Assembly: GCF_021172065.1 (NCBI RefSeq)
Contig: NZ_CP087880.1
Span: forward strand, 2,766,583 to 2,830,582
Source: Pseudocitrobacter corydidari
GTDB taxonomy: Bacteria > Pseudomonadota > Gammaproteobacteria > Enterobacterales > Enterobacteriaceae
Direction: 5' to 3'
DNA length: 64,000 nucleotides
Positions 64,000 to 64,000 of the stretch are shown in pieces. Numbering within the stretch: the first letter of the stretch is position 1; each line of letters begins with the position of its first letter. Below the pieces are notes generated by a model. The model saw only the letters and a list, made by a program, of their open reading frames with translations. It ran no database searches and had not been told where the DNA came from. The translations under genes were made by a program, and so were the position numbers.

Positions 64000-64000
64000 G

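Overview
The gene content points to a gamma-proteobacterium of the family Enterobacteriaceae, in or near Citrobacter, Enterobacter or Kluyvera. It carries hmuSTUV, betTIBA, ydeI/ydeJ/ymdF, an arsRBC operon, iutA, REP/BIME elements and a CP4-57-like island. The genus is an inference; no rRNA or tRNA marker lies in the window.

Layout. 0-3.3 kb: end of a haem uptake operon (hmuS partial, hmuT, hmuU, hmuV). 3.5-9.1 kb: one very large AIDA-like autotransporter on the minus strand. 10-16 kb: a DUF1398 gene, then a SorC-type regulator and a complete phosphotransferase and catabolic operon (IIA, IIB, IIC, 3-epimerase, short-chain dehydrogenase, HxlB-like isomerase). 16.0-16.5 kb: a 90-bp-period REP array. 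16.5-24.4 kb: peptide transporter, YghA-like dehydrogenase, ars operon, ymdF, ydeJ, DUF421 gene and ydeI. 24.4-30.3 kb: choline to glycine betaine locus, betT divergent from betIBA. 30.4-34.6 kb: two small membrane proteins, an aerobactin receptor gene iutA without biosynthesis genes, and a broken GNAT gene. 35-44.6 kb: an integrase-less CP4-57/CP4-44-type island (CbtA/CbeA toxin-antitoxin, RadC-like, ArdB-like antirestriction, YafZ-like, YfjP GTPase, small membrane and periplasmic proteins, a Gp2/YfjJ-like replication protein, AlpA).

44.7-62 kb: a drug-efflux MFS gene, then a CusR/HprR-type two-component system with its probable regulon: a secreted hydrolase, an exported flavodoxin with a DUF4405 membrane cytochrome-like protein, and a cupin/carboxymuconolactone-decarboxylase/Tat flavodoxin/hydrolase set. 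After these come an efflux pump with an Lrp-type regulator, an Imm63-like immunity gene, two aldo-keto reductases, LysR and AraC regulators, an NAD(P)-binding protein and a DUF1471 periplasmic peptide. Five copies of a 27-bp three-half-site box (CTGACA-N4-TGTCAG-N6-GTCAG) with fixed spacing to a -10-like hexamer precede the regulator gene, three effector units and the distant DUF1471 gene. They define a candidate extracytoplasmic stress regulon.

62.2-64 kb: an AT-rich SMC/Rad50-like ATPase with a CxxC zinc-hook motif, with the tail of a probable partner gene at the window edge. This looks like part of an ABC-three-component-type or other anti-phage/conflict system continuing to the right. The least described parts are this ATPase locus, the five-box regulon and the polyol PTS pathway.
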